Origin: JAYOEY01 sp038116945
GTDB taxonomy: Bacteria; Pseudomonadota; Alphaproteobacteria; MPNO01; UBA2964
Direction of reading: 5' to 3'
Assembly: GCA_038116945.1 (NCBI GenBank)
Contig: JAYOEY010000007.1
Location: 62,001-126,000 of the forward strand
DNA: 64,000 nucleotides
The notes beneath the pieces were generated by a model, which was not told where the DNA came from, made no database searches, and was given only the letters and a program-made list of their open reading frames with translations. The translations under genes were made by a program, and so were the position numbers. Below are positions 41,166 to 49,842 of this stretch, one piece after another; within the stretch, counting starts at the first letter, position 1, and each line of letters opens with the position of its first letter.

Positions 41166-41957
41166 ATGCTGGCGCTCTATCACAACGACATGTCGACCTG
41201 CGCCCAGAAGGTGCGGCTGACGCTTGCCGAGAAGGGGCTCGACTGGGAAGGCATTCATTTCAACCTGCGCGAAGGCCCGCAGCACCGGCCGGATTATCTC
41301 AAACTCAACCCCGCAGGGGTGGTACCGACGCTGATCGACGACGGCAGAGTGGTGATCGAATCCACGGTCATCATGGAATATCTCGACGACCGGTTTCCCG
41401 ATCCGCCGCTACGCCCCGCCGATCCGTACGGCAAGACGCGGATGCGGCTCTGGATGAAGCAGCTCGACGAAGGTCTGCACGCGATGACCGGCGTGCTGTC
41501 GTCGTCCATCGCGTTCCGTTACCAGCATTTCGCCATCAAGACCGAGGAAGAGATCCGACGGACGATCGAGAACATCCCCGATCCGGGCAAGCGCGAGCGA
41601 CAGCGCGAAAACATCCTGAAGGGGCTCGACTCGAAGTTCCTGCCGGGCGCCGTCAGGCGGTTCGACAGGCTGATCGGCGATATCGACGCCGCGCTGCAGG
41701 AGGCCGACTGGCTGGCGGGCGACGGGTTTTCCCTCGCCGATATCGCCTATACGCCTTACATGGTGCGGCTCACCCATCTGCAGATGACATGGCTGTGGGA
41801 CAGCCGTCCGCGCGTGCCGGCATGGTTTGAGCGCATCCAGATGCGGCCGAGCTTCCAGACCGGCATCGGCGACTGGCTGAACGAAAAATATTTGCCGCTG
41901 ATGGCGGAAAAGGGCGCGGAGGCAGCCGACCGCCTCAAGACGATGGCGGCGGGCTAG
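41166..41957 (+). CDS. Glutathione S-transferase family protein, copy 2
   Basis: A 263-residue GST, close paralogue of the preceding gene and starting 4 nt after it: STCAQKVRLTLAEKG, PAGVVPTLIDDG, ESTVIMEYLDD, then GDGFSLADIAYTPYM. The conserved insert LWMKQLDEGLHA is shared by the pair and not by copy 3, so the two form a separate subgroup and may act as a heterodimer. Confidence 0.86.
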   Translation: MLALYHNDMSTCAQKVRLTLAEKGLDWEGIHFNLREGPQHRPDYLKLNPAGVVPTLIDDGRVVIESTVIMEYLDDRFPDPPLRPADPYGKTRMRLWMKQLDEGLHAMTGVLSSSIAFRYQHFAIKTEEEIRRTIENIPDPGKRERQRENILKGLDSKFLPGAVRRFDRLIGDIDAALQEADWLAGDGFSLADIAYTPYMVRLTHLQMTWLWDSRPRVPAWFERIQMRPSFQTGIGDWLNEKYLPLMAEKGAEAADRLKTMAAG

Positions 41958-41964
41958 CGCAGAA

Positions 41965-41979
41965 ACCGCCCCCGGCGGT
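41965..41979. terminator. Weak hairpin between convergent GST and MetE-like genes
   Basis: ACCGCC (41965-41970) and GGCGGT (41974-41979) form a 6-bp stem with a 3-nt loop. Read on the minus strand it is followed by TTTCTG. A weak terminator for the MetE-like gene is possible. Confidence 0.3.
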
Positions 41980-42003
41980 CGTTCCAGAGCCGCTTGTCGG
42001 GCC

Positions 42004-43134
42004 TTACGCCCGAGAGGGCAGGACGCCGCCCCACACATCCGTCGCAATCTCGACCACGAGACCCAGCTTGGCGATTTCGTCATCGACCGTGACCGGGTTG
42101 CCCTTGTCGCGGCTGGCAAAGCCGCATTGCGGGCTGAGGCAGAGGCGATCCAGCGAAACGAAGGCGGCGGCTTCGTCGATGCGACGCTTCAGGCCGTCCT
42201 TATCCTCCATCTCGCCGGTCTTGGTGCTGACGAGGCCGAGCACCACGACTTTGCCGTCCGGCACATGGCGCAGCGGACCGAAATCGCCGGCGCGCGGGCT
42301 GTCGTATTCCATGAAGAGCGCGTCCGCTTCGAGCCCGCCGAACACGATTTCGGATACCGGATCGTAGCCGCCCTCGGCGACCCAGCGGCCCATCGAATTG
42401 CCGCGACAGAAATGCACGGCGACGGTCATGTCGTCGGGCCGGCCGGCGATGATGCGGTTGATCATCTTCACGTAAAGCCGCGACAGCCGGTCGGGATCGT
42501 CGCCCCGCGAGCGAACCACGCCGCGGATGCGCTCGTCGCACAGATAGGCCTGGATAACCTCGTCGAACTGCACGTAGCGCGCACCCAGCGCGGCCAGCGC
42601 CCCGAGCTCCTCCCGATAGATGCGGACCAGATCCTCGATATACTCGTCCGGGTCGGGATAGGCCGCCTTGTCCGGAGCGCGGTAGAAACAGTGATAGGAC
42701 GGCGCCGGCAGGCAGACTTTCGGGGTGCGCGTCGTACGGTCCTTGAGAAAGGCGAACTCGTTGGTGGCGATGCCCCGGTTGCGCTGCAGCTTTGCCACGG
42801 CGACCGGTGCGTCGCCGAGAGGGTGCGAATGCCCGTCCTCGTCCCGGGCGGCCCAGACCGGATCCTGCGGTACTGTCCTGAACCCGTCGATCTGCGACAC
42901 CACGGGGGATCGGAACGAACCGCGCCGGAATTCGCCGTCGGTGATCGACTGCAGCCCGGCCCTTTCCTGCAACGCGATGGCGTCCGGGATGTGACGGTCC
43001 TCCAGCGCCTTCAGCGCGTCTTCGGTGGGCGCTTCCGCGCCCTCGGCGTAACGCGCGGCGAGCAGTTCCGCCGGACGCAGCAGGCTTCCGACATGGTCCG
43101 CGCGGAACGGCGGTTTCGTATGGGTTTCGGGCAT
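42004..43134 (-). CDS. MetE-like cobalamin-independent methyltransferase, copy 2
   Basis: A 376-residue protein of the MetE C-terminal fold. The N-terminus FRADHVGSLLRPAELLAAR and ITDGEFRRGSF are typical of YxjG-type proteins. Zinc ligands are in VHFCRGNSMGRW and LSPQCGFASRD. Only distantly like copy 1 at 36107 but of the same catalytic type. It sits between GST copies 2 and 3, divergent from copy 3, suggesting that thiol-based transfer chemistry is clustered here. Confidence 0.85.
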   Translation of the reverse strand: MPETHTKPPFRADHVGSLLRPAELLAARYAEGAEAPTEDALKALEDRHIPDAIALQERAGLQSITDGEFRRGSFRSPVVSQIDGFRTVPQDPVWAARDEDGHSHPLGDAPVAVAKLQRNRGIATNEFAFLKDRTTRTPKVCLPAPSYHCFYRAPDKAAYPDPDEYIEDLVRIYREELGALAALGARYVQFDEVIQAYLCDERIRGVVRSRGDDPDRLSRLYVKMINRIIAGRPDDMTVAVHFCRGNSMGRWVAEGGYDPVSEIVFGGLEADALFMEYDSPRAGDFGPLRHVPDGKVVVLGLVSTKTGEMEDKDGLKRRIDEAAAFVSLDRLCLSPQCGFASRDKGNPVTVDDEIAKLGLVVEIATDVWGGVLPSRA

Positions 43135-43220
43135 GAAAATTCTCCGGGGTGGGCGGCGCGTTCAGTCTAGGCGATACTGAGGGTCCGATACAAAGCGGTT
43201 CACCAAAAGGAATTTCCGCC

Positions 43221-43988
43221 ATGCTGACGCTCTATCACGGGCTCGCCTCCACCTGTTCCAAGAAGGTGCGGATGTGTCTCGCCGAAAAGGGGCTGGAGTG
43301 GGAAAGCCGCCTGCTGAATCTGCAGAAATTCGAGCAGCACGACCCCGATTACCTGAAACTCAACCCGAAAGGCGTCGTGCCGACCCTGGTGCACGATGGC
43401 GAGCCGATCTGCGAATCCACCTTCATCATCGACTATCTGGAAGAGAAATTCCCGCAACCGTCGCTTACCCCCGCTGACGCGGTCGGCAAGGCGCGGATGA
43501 AGGAATGGGAAAAATGGTCGGACGATGTCGGTTATGCCGCGGTTTACGTGCCAACCTGGGACAAGCTGAGCCGGCCGGTTGCGGAAAAACTGTCGGACGA
43601 CGAACTTGAAGCCGTTCTGGGCCGCGTGCCGACCGAGGAACGGCGGTCGCGCTGGCAACAGGTGGCGCGCGGCGGTTTCACCGACGAAGAGCTCGAAGGC
43701 GCCTATGACAGGATGCGCCAGACCTTCGAGCGGATGGAAGACGCGCTGGGGCAGGGGGCGTATCTCGCCGGCGACGTCTTCTCGCTGGCCGATATCGCCA
43801 TGGTGCCTTTCGTCGAACGGATGACCGACCTTCGGCCCGATATCGCGAATGCGCATCCCCGCGTGGCGGACTGGATCGCGCGGCTGGCGCTGCGGCCGAG
43901 CTGGAAGGATACGTTTTTCTTCGGCGGGATGGATGCGCGCACCGGCGCCGTGGCGAAAGCGGTCGCGGAACTGGCGGCGCGTCTATGA
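43221..43988 (+). CDS. Glutathione S-transferase (LigF-like), copy 3
   Basis: A 255-residue GST with STCSKKVRMCLAEKG, then KFEQHDPDYLKLNPKG, VPTLVHDGEP and CESTFIIDYLEEKFP, and in the C-terminal domain RWQQVARGGFTDEELE. These stretches resemble LigF, the beta-aryl etherase of lignin dimer catabolism, more than the other two GSTs do. Activity is not proven by this resemblance. The start at 43221 sits where the GST fold begins. Confidence 0.83.
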   Translation: MLTLYHGLASTCSKKVRMCLAEKGLEWESRLLNLQKFEQHDPDYLKLNPKGVVPTLVHDGEPICESTFIIDYLEEKFPQPSLTPADAVGKARMKEWEKWSDDVGYAAVYVPTWDKLSRPVAEKLSDDELEAVLGRVPTEERRSRWQQVARGGFTDEELEGAYDRMRQTFERMEDALGQGAYLAGDVFSLADIAMVPFVERMTDLRPDIANAHPRVADWIARLALRPSWKDTFFFGGMDARTGAVAKAVAELAARL

Positions 43989-44007
43989 CCGTAGAAAATT
44001 GAGAGGA

Positions 44008-44036
44008 TTGGCCGTCAAAGGCTCTTACGATACTAT
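44008..44036 (+). promoter_or_regulatory. Candidate promoter of the liv-type ABC operon
   Basis: TTGGCC (44008-44013) and TACTAT (44031-44036) are 17 nt apart, 35 nt before the start codon of the binding-protein gene. Confidence 0.42.
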
Positions 44037-44070
44037 CCGCGCAAGTGTCTGCATCAGGGAGAACGCGACA

Positions 44071-45270
44071 ATGAAGAAAACATTTCTTTTCACGATTTCG
44101 GCCCTCGCGATGGCGATGGCAGCGCCCCAGGCAATGGCGGCGAAGGCAAGCAAGGTCAAGATCGGCTTCGTGACGACGCTTTCCGGCGGCGCCGGCGTGA
44201 TCGGCAAGGACATGCGCCAGTCCGTGGAAATCGCGCTCGACCATCTCGGCGGCAAAATGGCCGGCATTCCGGTCGAAGTGCTGTTCGAGGACGATCAGGT
44301 CAAACCGGAAGTCGGCAAGCAGAAAACAGAGAAGCTGCTGAGCAAGGACAAGGTCGACTTCATGTCGGGCTTCATCTGGTCGCATGTCGCGCTGGCGTCC
44401 CGCAACTCGATCGTCAAATCCGGCAAGATCTGGGTAATTTCTAATGCCGGTACGTCAAAGATCGCGGGCAGCCTGTGCCACCAGAACATTTTCTCGACAT
44501 CCTGGCAGAACGACCAGGTTCCGATGGCGATGGGCGAGGTGCTCAACAAGCGCGGCGTGAAGAGCCTTTACGTTGTCGCGCCGAACTATGCGGCGGGCCG
44601 TGACATGGTCGCGGGCGTGGAGCGGACCTTCAAGGGCAAGATTCTCGGCAAGGATCTTACCAAGTGGCCGACACAGCTCGATTTCTCGGCGGAGCTCGCC
44701 AAGGCTCGTTCCGCCAGCCCGGACGGGGTGTTCATTTTCTATCCGGGCCGCGCGACCAACGCCTTCATGCGCCAGTATGCGCAGGCCGGGATGACCAAGA
44801 CGCCGCTCTACAGCGTGTTCTCGGTCGATTCGCTGAGCCTGCCGAAGCTGCAGAGCGCCAAGCTGCAGAACGTGCTCGGAACATACTCGACGCAGTTCTG
44901 GTCTCCCGACCTCGATACGCCGGTCAACAAGAAGTTCGTGGCGGACTATCGCAAGAAGTTCGGTTCCTACCCGTCTCATTACGGCGCGCAGAGCTACGAC
45001 TCGATCATGCTGATCAACAGCGCGGTCGCCGCGGCCGGCGGCGACCTCAAGAAGGTCAAGGCCATGCGGGCGAAGATGCGTCAGGCGGATTTCCCGTCGG
45101 TGCGCGGCAAGTTCACTTATGGCAACAACCATTTCCCGATCCAGGATTTCTACCTGCGTCAGGTGGTGGCCGATGCCAGCGGAAACTGGACGACCAAGAT
45201 CGTGCAGAAAGTCTACGAGAACCATCAGGACGTCTATCACGGCAAGTGCAAGATGAAGAAAACCTGGTGA
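44071..45270 (+). CDS. Branched-chain amino acid/aromatic-type ABC substrate-binding protein
   Basis: A 399-residue periplasmic-binding protein of the LivJ type with a signal peptide (FTISALAMAMAAPQAMA). IGFVTTLSGG, GIPVEVLFEDDQ and NAGTSKIAGSLCHQN are typical of type I binding folds that take amino acids, amides or aromatic acids. AGGGAGA is 10 nt before the ATG. Starts a five-gene ABC operon; its ligand cannot be told from sequence, but relatives of this subgroup often bind non-amino-acid organics. Confidence 0.88.
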   Translation: MKKTFLFTISALAMAMAAPQAMAAKASKVKIGFVTTLSGGAGVIGKDMRQSVEIALDHLGGKMAGIPVEVLFEDDQVKPEVGKQKTEKLLSKDKVDFMSGFIWSHVALASRNSIVKSGKIWVISNAGTSKIAGSLCHQNIFSTSWQNDQVPMAMGEVLNKRGVKSLYVVAPNYAAGRDMVAGVERTFKGKILGKDLTKWPTQLDFSAELAKARSASPDGVFIFYPGRATNAFMRQYAQAGMTKTPLYSVFSVDSLSLPKLQSAKLQNVLGTYSTQFWSPDLDTPVNKKFVADYRKKFGSYPSHYGAQSYDSIMLINSAVAAAGGDLKKVKAMRAKMRQADFPSVRGKFTYGNNHFPIQDFYLRQVVADASGNWTTKIVQKVYENHQDVYHGKCKMKKTW

Positions 45271-45289
45271 TCTGAACGGCGTTTGACGG

Positions 45290-45317
45290 AACGGGGGCGC
45301 CGGTCGCGCCCCCGTTT
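45290..45317 (+). terminator. Stem-loop between binding protein and permease genes
   Basis: AACGGGGGCGC (45290-45300) and GCGCCCCCGTT (45306-45316) pair perfectly around CGGTC, followed by a short T-containing stretch. It sits 19 nt after the binding-protein stop and probably lowers transcription into the permease genes, so the receptor is made in excess. Confidence 0.65.
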
Positions 45318-45346
45318 CCGTATTCGGGTCCGGGTTCCTCTCCTCC

Positions 45347-46270
45347 ATGGTCGATAGCGCTCTCCTCTTCGAACAGCTCTTCAACGGCATCCAGTACGGC
45401 ATGCTGCTGTTCCTGCTCGCCGCCGGGCTGACGCTGGTGTTCGGCATCATGGATCTGATGAATCTGGCGCACGGGTCGCTTTACATGATGGGCGCCTATA
45501 TCGCGGCGTCCGCGACCCAGTTCTTCGGCTCCTTTCTGCTCGGCATCGCCGTTGCGCTGCCGGCGACCCTGTTGCTCGGCATCGTTGTCGAGATGCTGGT
45601 CCTGCGGCGTCTCTATGCCCGGGGGCACCTCGACCAGGTGCTGGCGACGTTCGGGATGATCCTGTTCTTCAACGAGACGGTGCGGCTGATCTGGGGGCCT
45701 GCGGGAATCGAGGTCGCTCTGCCGCCGGTGCTCAACCAGGCGCTTGAGCTGTTCGGCGTGCCATTGCCGATATACCGGATCGTGGTGATCGGGGTCGGGC
45801 TGCTGGTGGCCGCGTTTCTCTATGTGCTGGTGGTCAAGACGCGAACCGGGATGCTGATCCGGGCCGGCGCATCCAACCGCGAGATGGTCGGCGCGCTCGG
45901 CATCGACATCAAGAAGGTGTTCACGCTGGTGTTCGGGCTCGGCGCGGCCCTGGCGGCGCTTGCCGGCGTGCTCGCGGGCCCGATTTTTGCCGCGACGATC
46001 GGGATGGGCGAAAATATCCTGATCCAGGTTCTGGTGGTGATCGTGATCGGCGGCATCGGCTCGATCCGGGGTGCGTTCGTCGGCGCCTTGCTGATCGGGG
46101 TGATGGAAATCCTCGGCCGGTCTTTCCTCGACGTGTTCTTCAAGCTGTTCCTGCCGGTCAACGCCGCCGAGACAGCGGCGCCCGCCGCTGCTTCGATGCT
46201 GATCTATATCCTGATGGCCGGCGTGCTGTTCTTCCGGCCCCAGGGCCTGTTTCCGGCGCGGTCGGGGTAG
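45347..46270 (+). CDS. livH: Branched-chain-type ABC permease LivH
   Basis: A 307-residue permease with about eight membrane segments. GLTLVFGIMDLMNLAHGSLYMMGAY and VVIVIGGIGSIRGAFVGALLIG are the LivH signatures. First of four tightly packed transport genes; livM begins 3 nt after its stop. Confidence 0.9.
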   Translation: MVDSALLFEQLFNGIQYGMLLFLLAAGLTLVFGIMDLMNLAHGSLYMMGAYIAASATQFFGSFLLGIAVALPATLLLGIVVEMLVLRRLYARGHLDQVLATFGMILFFNETVRLIWGPAGIEVALPPVLNQALELFGVPLPIYRIVVIGVGLLVAAFLYVLVVKTRTGMLIRAGASNREMVGALGIDIKKVFTLVFGLGAALAALAGVLAGPIFAATIGMGENILIQVLVVIVIGGIGSIRGAFVGALLIGVMEILGRSFLDVFFKLFLPVNAAETAAPAAASMLIYILMAGVLFFRPQGLFPARSG

Positions 46271-46273
46271 GCG

Positions 46274-47212
46274 ATGGCGAATCGCGCGCAGATCCTCATC
46301 GTTATCGGCATATTTGCCGTGCTGGCGTTTGTCCCCGCCATTGCGGAGTGGACCGAAGTGCCGTTCTACGCCGATTTCGGCCGCCGGATAATGATCCTGT
46401 CGATCGGCGCGCTGTCCCTCAATTTGATCATGGGCTATGGCGGGATGATCAGCTTCGGCCACGCGGCGTTCGTCGGAATCGGCGCCTATACCGTCGGCAT
46501 CTGCGCCGAACACGGGCTGGCGAACGGCTTTCTTCAGTGGCCGCTGGCGCTTGCGGCGTCCGCCGTCTTCGCGCTGGTGTTCGGCGCGATCAGCCTCCGG
46601 ACCCGAGGCGTCTATTTCATCATGATTACGCTGGCGCTGGCGCAGATGATGTATTTTCTCGGCGTCAGTCTCGACCGCTACGGCGGCGACGACGGGCTGC
46701 CTCTGTCGGAACCCAGCGATTTCGCCGGGCTGATCGACCTGTCCGACAAGGCCAACCTGTATTATCTGGTGTTCGTCCTGCTGATCCTGTGCCTGTGGAT
46801 CTCGCATCGCATGGTGAATTCCCGGTTCGGCATGGTCATCCAGGGCGCGCGCTCCAACGAGGCGCGGATGGAGGCGATCGGCTTTCCGACTTTTCGCTAC
46901 AAGCTGACCGCCTTTGTGATCGCGGGCGTCATGGCCGGTCTTTCCGGCGTGCTGCTCGCCAATCACACCTATTTCGTGAACCCCGACATGATGCACTGGA
47001 CCCGGTCGGGCGACCTCATCATCATGGTTCTGCTGGGCGGCATGGGCAGTCTTGCCGGGCCGATCGTCGGCGCGGTCGTCTTCCTGCTGCTGGAAGAGCT
47101 GCTGGCGGGCGTTACCGAGTACTGGCAGCTTATCTTCGGACCGTTCCTGATCGTCGTCGTGCTGTTTGCCCGCGGCGGTCTGCTCGGGTTTTTCGGCCGG
47201 AAGGAGGGGTAG
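46274..47212 (+). CDS. livM: Branched-chain-type ABC permease LivM
   Basis: A 312-residue permease with LIMGYGGMISFGHAAFVGIGAY in the first half, GARSNEARMEAIGF as the loop contacting the ATPases, and VLLGGMGSLAGPIVGAVVF near the end. livG starts on the base after its stop. Confidence 0.9.
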   Translation: MANRAQILIVIGIFAVLAFVPAIAEWTEVPFYADFGRRIMILSIGALSLNLIMGYGGMISFGHAAFVGIGAYTVGICAEHGLANGFLQWPLALAASAVFALVFGAISLRTRGVYFIMITLALAQMMYFLGVSLDRYGGDDGLPLSEPSDFAGLIDLSDKANLYYLVFVLLILCLWISHRMVNSRFGMVIQGARSNEARMEAIGFPTFRYKLTAFVIAGVMAGLSGVLLANHTYFVNPDMMHWTRSGDLIIMVLLGGMGSLAGPIVGAVVFLLLEELLAGVTEYWQLIFGPFLIVVVLFARGGLLGFFGRKEG

Positions 47213-47974
47213 ATGGCTGAGCCCCTGCTGAAGGTCGAAAATCTGCGCAAGAGCTTCGGCGGCGTCAGCGCGACCGACAATCTCGATCTTGCCGTCGAGC
47301 CGCTCGGCGTTCACGCCGTCATCGGCCCCAACGGCGCCGGCAAGACGACGCTGATCTCCCAGCTTTCGGGCGCATTGAAGCCGGATTCCGGCCGCATTCT
47401 GTTCGACGGGCGCGATATCACTGCGCTGCCCGCGCCGGCGCGGTCGGCCCTCGGGCTCGCGCGGACGTTCCAGATCACCAGCATCTTTCACGAGTTCACC
47501 GCGCTCGACAATGTCGCCATGGCGGTCCAGGCGCATGACGGCCATTCCTTCCGATTCTGGCGCGCGGCGCGCGGCGAGGCCCGGCTGCGAGATCCGGCCC
47601 GGCAGGCGCTCGATCTTGTCGGACTCGGCGACCGGGCCGATGTGACGGCGCGGGACATGAGCCATGGCGAACATCGCCAGCTCGAAATCGCGATGGCGCT
47701 GGCGGGAAAGCCCACCATGCTGCTGCTCGACGAGCCGATGGCGGGGATGGGACCCGAGGAATCCAGCCTCATGGTGGAAATCCTGAAGGGACTCAAGGGC
47801 AAGCTTACCATCCTGCTGATCGAACACGACATGGATGCCGTGTTCGCGCTGGCCGACAGGATTTCGGTGCTGGTCTACGGCCGTGCGATCGCGTCGGGAA
47901 CGGTCGATGAAATCCGCGCCAACCCGGACGTGCGCACCGCCTATCTCGGCGCGGATGAGGAGGCCTCATGCTGA
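47213..47974 (+). CDS. livG: Branched-chain-type ABC ATPase LivG
   Basis: A 253-residue ABC ATPase: Walker A GPNGAGKTTL, a modified signature MSHGEHRQLEIAMAL in place of LSGGQ, Walker B LLLDEPMAGMG and the switch histidine in LIEHDMDAVF. Overlaps livF by 7 nt. Confidence 0.92.
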   Translation: MAEPLLKVENLRKSFGGVSATDNLDLAVEPLGVHAVIGPNGAGKTTLISQLSGALKPDSGRILFDGRDITALPAPARSALGLARTFQITSIFHEFTALDNVAMAVQAHDGHSFRFWRAARGEARLRDPARQALDLVGLGDRADVTARDMSHGEHRQLEIAMALAGKPTMLLLDEPMAGMGPEESSLMVEILKGLKGKLTILLIEHDMDAVFALADRISVLVYGRAIASGTVDEIRANPDVRTAYLGADEEASC

Positions 47975-48663
47975 GGGTCGACTCCATCGAAACAGCCTAC
48001 GGGACCAGCCAGGTGCTGTTCGGCATGTCGCTGGACGTCAGCGCCGGCGAGGTCGTGACGCTGATGGGTCGGAACGGCATGGGCAAGACCACGACGGTCC
48101 GCTCCATCATGGGGCTGGTGCCGCCGCATGGCGGCTCGATCAGCTTCGAGGGCCAGCAGATCGGCGGCCAGACGCCTTACCGGATCGCCCAGGCCGGGAT
48201 CGGGCTGGTGCCCGAAGGGCGTCAGATTTTTCCCAACCTGACGGTGCGCGAGAATCTGGTCGCGACATCGCGGGTCGGGGCCGGCGGCAGCTGGACGCTG
48301 GAACGTGTGCTAGACCGGTTCCCTGCGCTGGTGCCGCGGATCGACGGGATGGGGAACGAGCTTTCCGGCGGCGAGCAGCAGATGCTGGCGATCGGCCGGG
48401 CGCTGATGACCAATCCGAAACTGCTGATCCTCGACGAGGCGACCGAAGGGCTGGCGCCTCAGATCCGCGCGGAAATCTGGCAGTGTCTTGCCGACCTGAA
48501 GGAAGAGGGCCAGTCGATCCTCGTGATCGACAAGAACCTGTCGGCGCTGATGAGGATTGCCGACCGGCATTTCATCATCGAGAAGGGCGTTTGCGTCTGG
48601 TCGGGCGACAGCGCGGCGCTGGCCGCGGCGCCCGACGTTCAGCACCGTTACCTGGGGGTTTAG
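47968..48663 (+). CDS. livF: Branched-chain-type ABC ATPase LivF
   Basis: A 231-residue ABC ATPase with Walker A GRNGMGKTTT, signature LSGGEQQMLAI, Walker B LLILDEATEGLAP. The switch position reads IDKNLSALM; relatives usually have an E or V-E-Q-N at this point, so the last residues are slightly atypical but within family. Last gene of the ABC operon, before a bidirectional terminator. Confidence 0.91.
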   Translation: MLRVDSIETAYGTSQVLFGMSLDVSAGEVVTLMGRNGMGKTTTVRSIMGLVPPHGGSISFEGQQIGGQTPYRIAQAGIGLVPEGRQIFPNLTVRENLVATSRVGAGGSWTLERVLDRFPALVPRIDGMGNELSGGEQQMLAIGRALMTNPKLLILDEATEGLAPQIRAEIWQCLADLKEEGQSILVIDKNLSALMRIADRHFIIEKGVCVWSGDSAALAAAPDVQHRYLGV

Positions 48664-48672
48664 GGGATTCCG

Positions 48673-48703
48673 AAAAAAAACCGGCGCCCAAAGGGCGCCG
48701 GTT
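48673..48703. terminator. Bidirectional terminator between livF and TRAP receptor gene
   Basis: CCGGCGCCC and GGGCGCCGG (48681-48689, 48693-48701) close an AAA loop. Eight A bases precede the stem, giving a strong T run on the minus strand for the receptor gene that ends at 48726. On the plus strand only TT follows, so livF termination is weaker. Confidence 0.8.
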
Positions 48704-48725
48704 CATGACTGACGAAAGATACCCG

Positions 48726-49727
48726 TTATTCGGTATACATCGCCTTACGAATGACCTCGTACGGGACGGTCAGCTTGCGCTGCTTCGCGTCCGCCCAGGT
48801 CGCGCCGTTGACGGTATTCAGATAGGCCTTGGCGTACTCGCCTTCGAGCTTGATCTTCTCGACGCCAGCGGCAAACACTTTCGCGTTGTCCGCATCCGCG
48901 ATCTTGCGCAGCGTCTTGCCGCTTTCCGCTTCCAGGTGCAGCGCCCATTTGTGCACGAAATCCTTTTCCGCCTTGGTGAGCGAATTCCACTTGTCGTCAT
49001 TCATGACGACCATGGTCGACGAGCGCCAGAAGCCCGGCTCGATGCGGTACTTGATGTATTGCTGCCAGCCGTACTTGGTGATGGCGCCTTCCGGCCATGC
49101 CAGGCCGTTGACCACGCCGCGCTGCAGCGACGTATAGACCTCGCCCGGCGAGATGACGATCGGGGTTGCGCCCATCGCCTTCAGGAAAGGGTTGTAGAGC
49201 GCCGTGCTGCGGAGCTTCTTGCCTTCGAGCGAAATGCCCGTTTTCTTGTTCAGCTCCGGCTTGAAGGTCGTATAGATGTGGAACTCGCTGCCGCCCCAGA
49301 ACGGCCAGGAAACGATCCGCGCATTCAGCCCCTTCTTCCAGGCCTTCTGCATGATGTCGATGGCGCCTTCCTTGCGAAGCTGGACCGGCCCCTTGTTGGA
49401 AATCGACGTCAGGCGCGATTCAGGAACCATGCCGGCATAGTAGGAGGACGGGCTGGCCAGCACGTCGAACAGGCCGCGCTTCAGCGCACTGCCCTGCTGC
49501 TTGCGCGGGGTGACTTCCGGTCCGCCGATATATTTGAGCGAAACCGGTCCCTTGGCGGCGTTCAGCGGATCGTGAAAGTCCTTGAAATAGGTCACGATCT
49601 GGTCGTGATTCTTGACCAGGCCGGAAACGACCTTCAGTTCGGTCGCTGCCTGCGCGGCAGACGCGATCGCCAGAACGGCGGCGGAAACGGTGCCGGCTAC
49701 GGCCAGCCTGTTGCGGAAAATACTCAT
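48726..49727 (-). CDS. TRAP transporter substrate-binding protein (DctP type), locus C-1
   Basis: A 333-residue periplasmic receptor with a signal peptide ending ASAAQA. Landmarks: VVSGLVKNHDQIVTYF, KYIGGPEVTPRKQQGSALKR and LASPSSYYAGMVPESR, shared with the next gene but divergent from loci A and B (no MRATGTY; the equivalent region reads KKLRSTALYNPFLKAMGATP). GGGAGA precedes the ATG by 8 nt. Probably feeds the permeases at 52175 and 52690. Confidence 0.88.
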   Translation of the reverse strand: MSIFRNRLAVAGTVSAAVLAIASAAQAATELKVVSGLVKNHDQIVTYFKDFHDPLNAAKGPVSLKYIGGPEVTPRKQQGSALKRGLFDVLASPSSYYAGMVPESRLTSISNKGPVQLRKEGAIDIMQKAWKKGLNARIVSWPFWGGSEFHIYTTFKPELNKKTGISLEGKKLRSTALYNPFLKAMGATPIVISPGEVYTSLQRGVVNGLAWPEGAITKYGWQQYIKYRIEPGFWRSSTMVVMNDDKWNSLTKAEKDFVHKWALHLEAESGKTLRKIADADNAKVFAAGVEKIKLEGEYAKAYLNTVNGATWADAKQRKLTVPYEVIRKAMYTE

Positions 49728-49762
49728 TACTGTTTCTCCCTGTTTCAGATATCGGGGCAACC

Positions 49763-49791
49763 ACTGTATGACCCCCGGACGATTTGTACAA
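49763..49791 (-). promoter_or_regulatory. Candidate promoter of receptor C-1
   Basis: On the minus strand TTGTAC (49786-49791) and TACAGT (49763-49768) are 17 nt apart, 35 nt before the start codon. It overlaps the T run of the terminator of the preceding gene, so it may not be active. Confidence 0.33.
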
Positions 49792-49824
49792 AAAAAGCGG
49801 CCGGAAAAAACGTTTCCGGCCGCT
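49790..49824 (-). terminator. Terminator after TRAP receptor C-2
   Basis: AGCGGCCGGAAA (49796-49807) pairs with TTTCCGGCCGCT (49813-49824) around a 5-nt loop; read on the minus strand a run of T follows. It lies 18 nt downstream of the receptor C-2 stop. Confidence 0.8.
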
Positions 49825-49842
49825 CGGTGCTGATTGAGGGGC

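Noticed and set aside
45113..47827. Long open frame on the minus strand opposite the ABC permease genes
   Set aside because: It mirrors livH, livM and livG in codon phase, is extremely polar, and has no domain; typical shadow in high-GC DNA.
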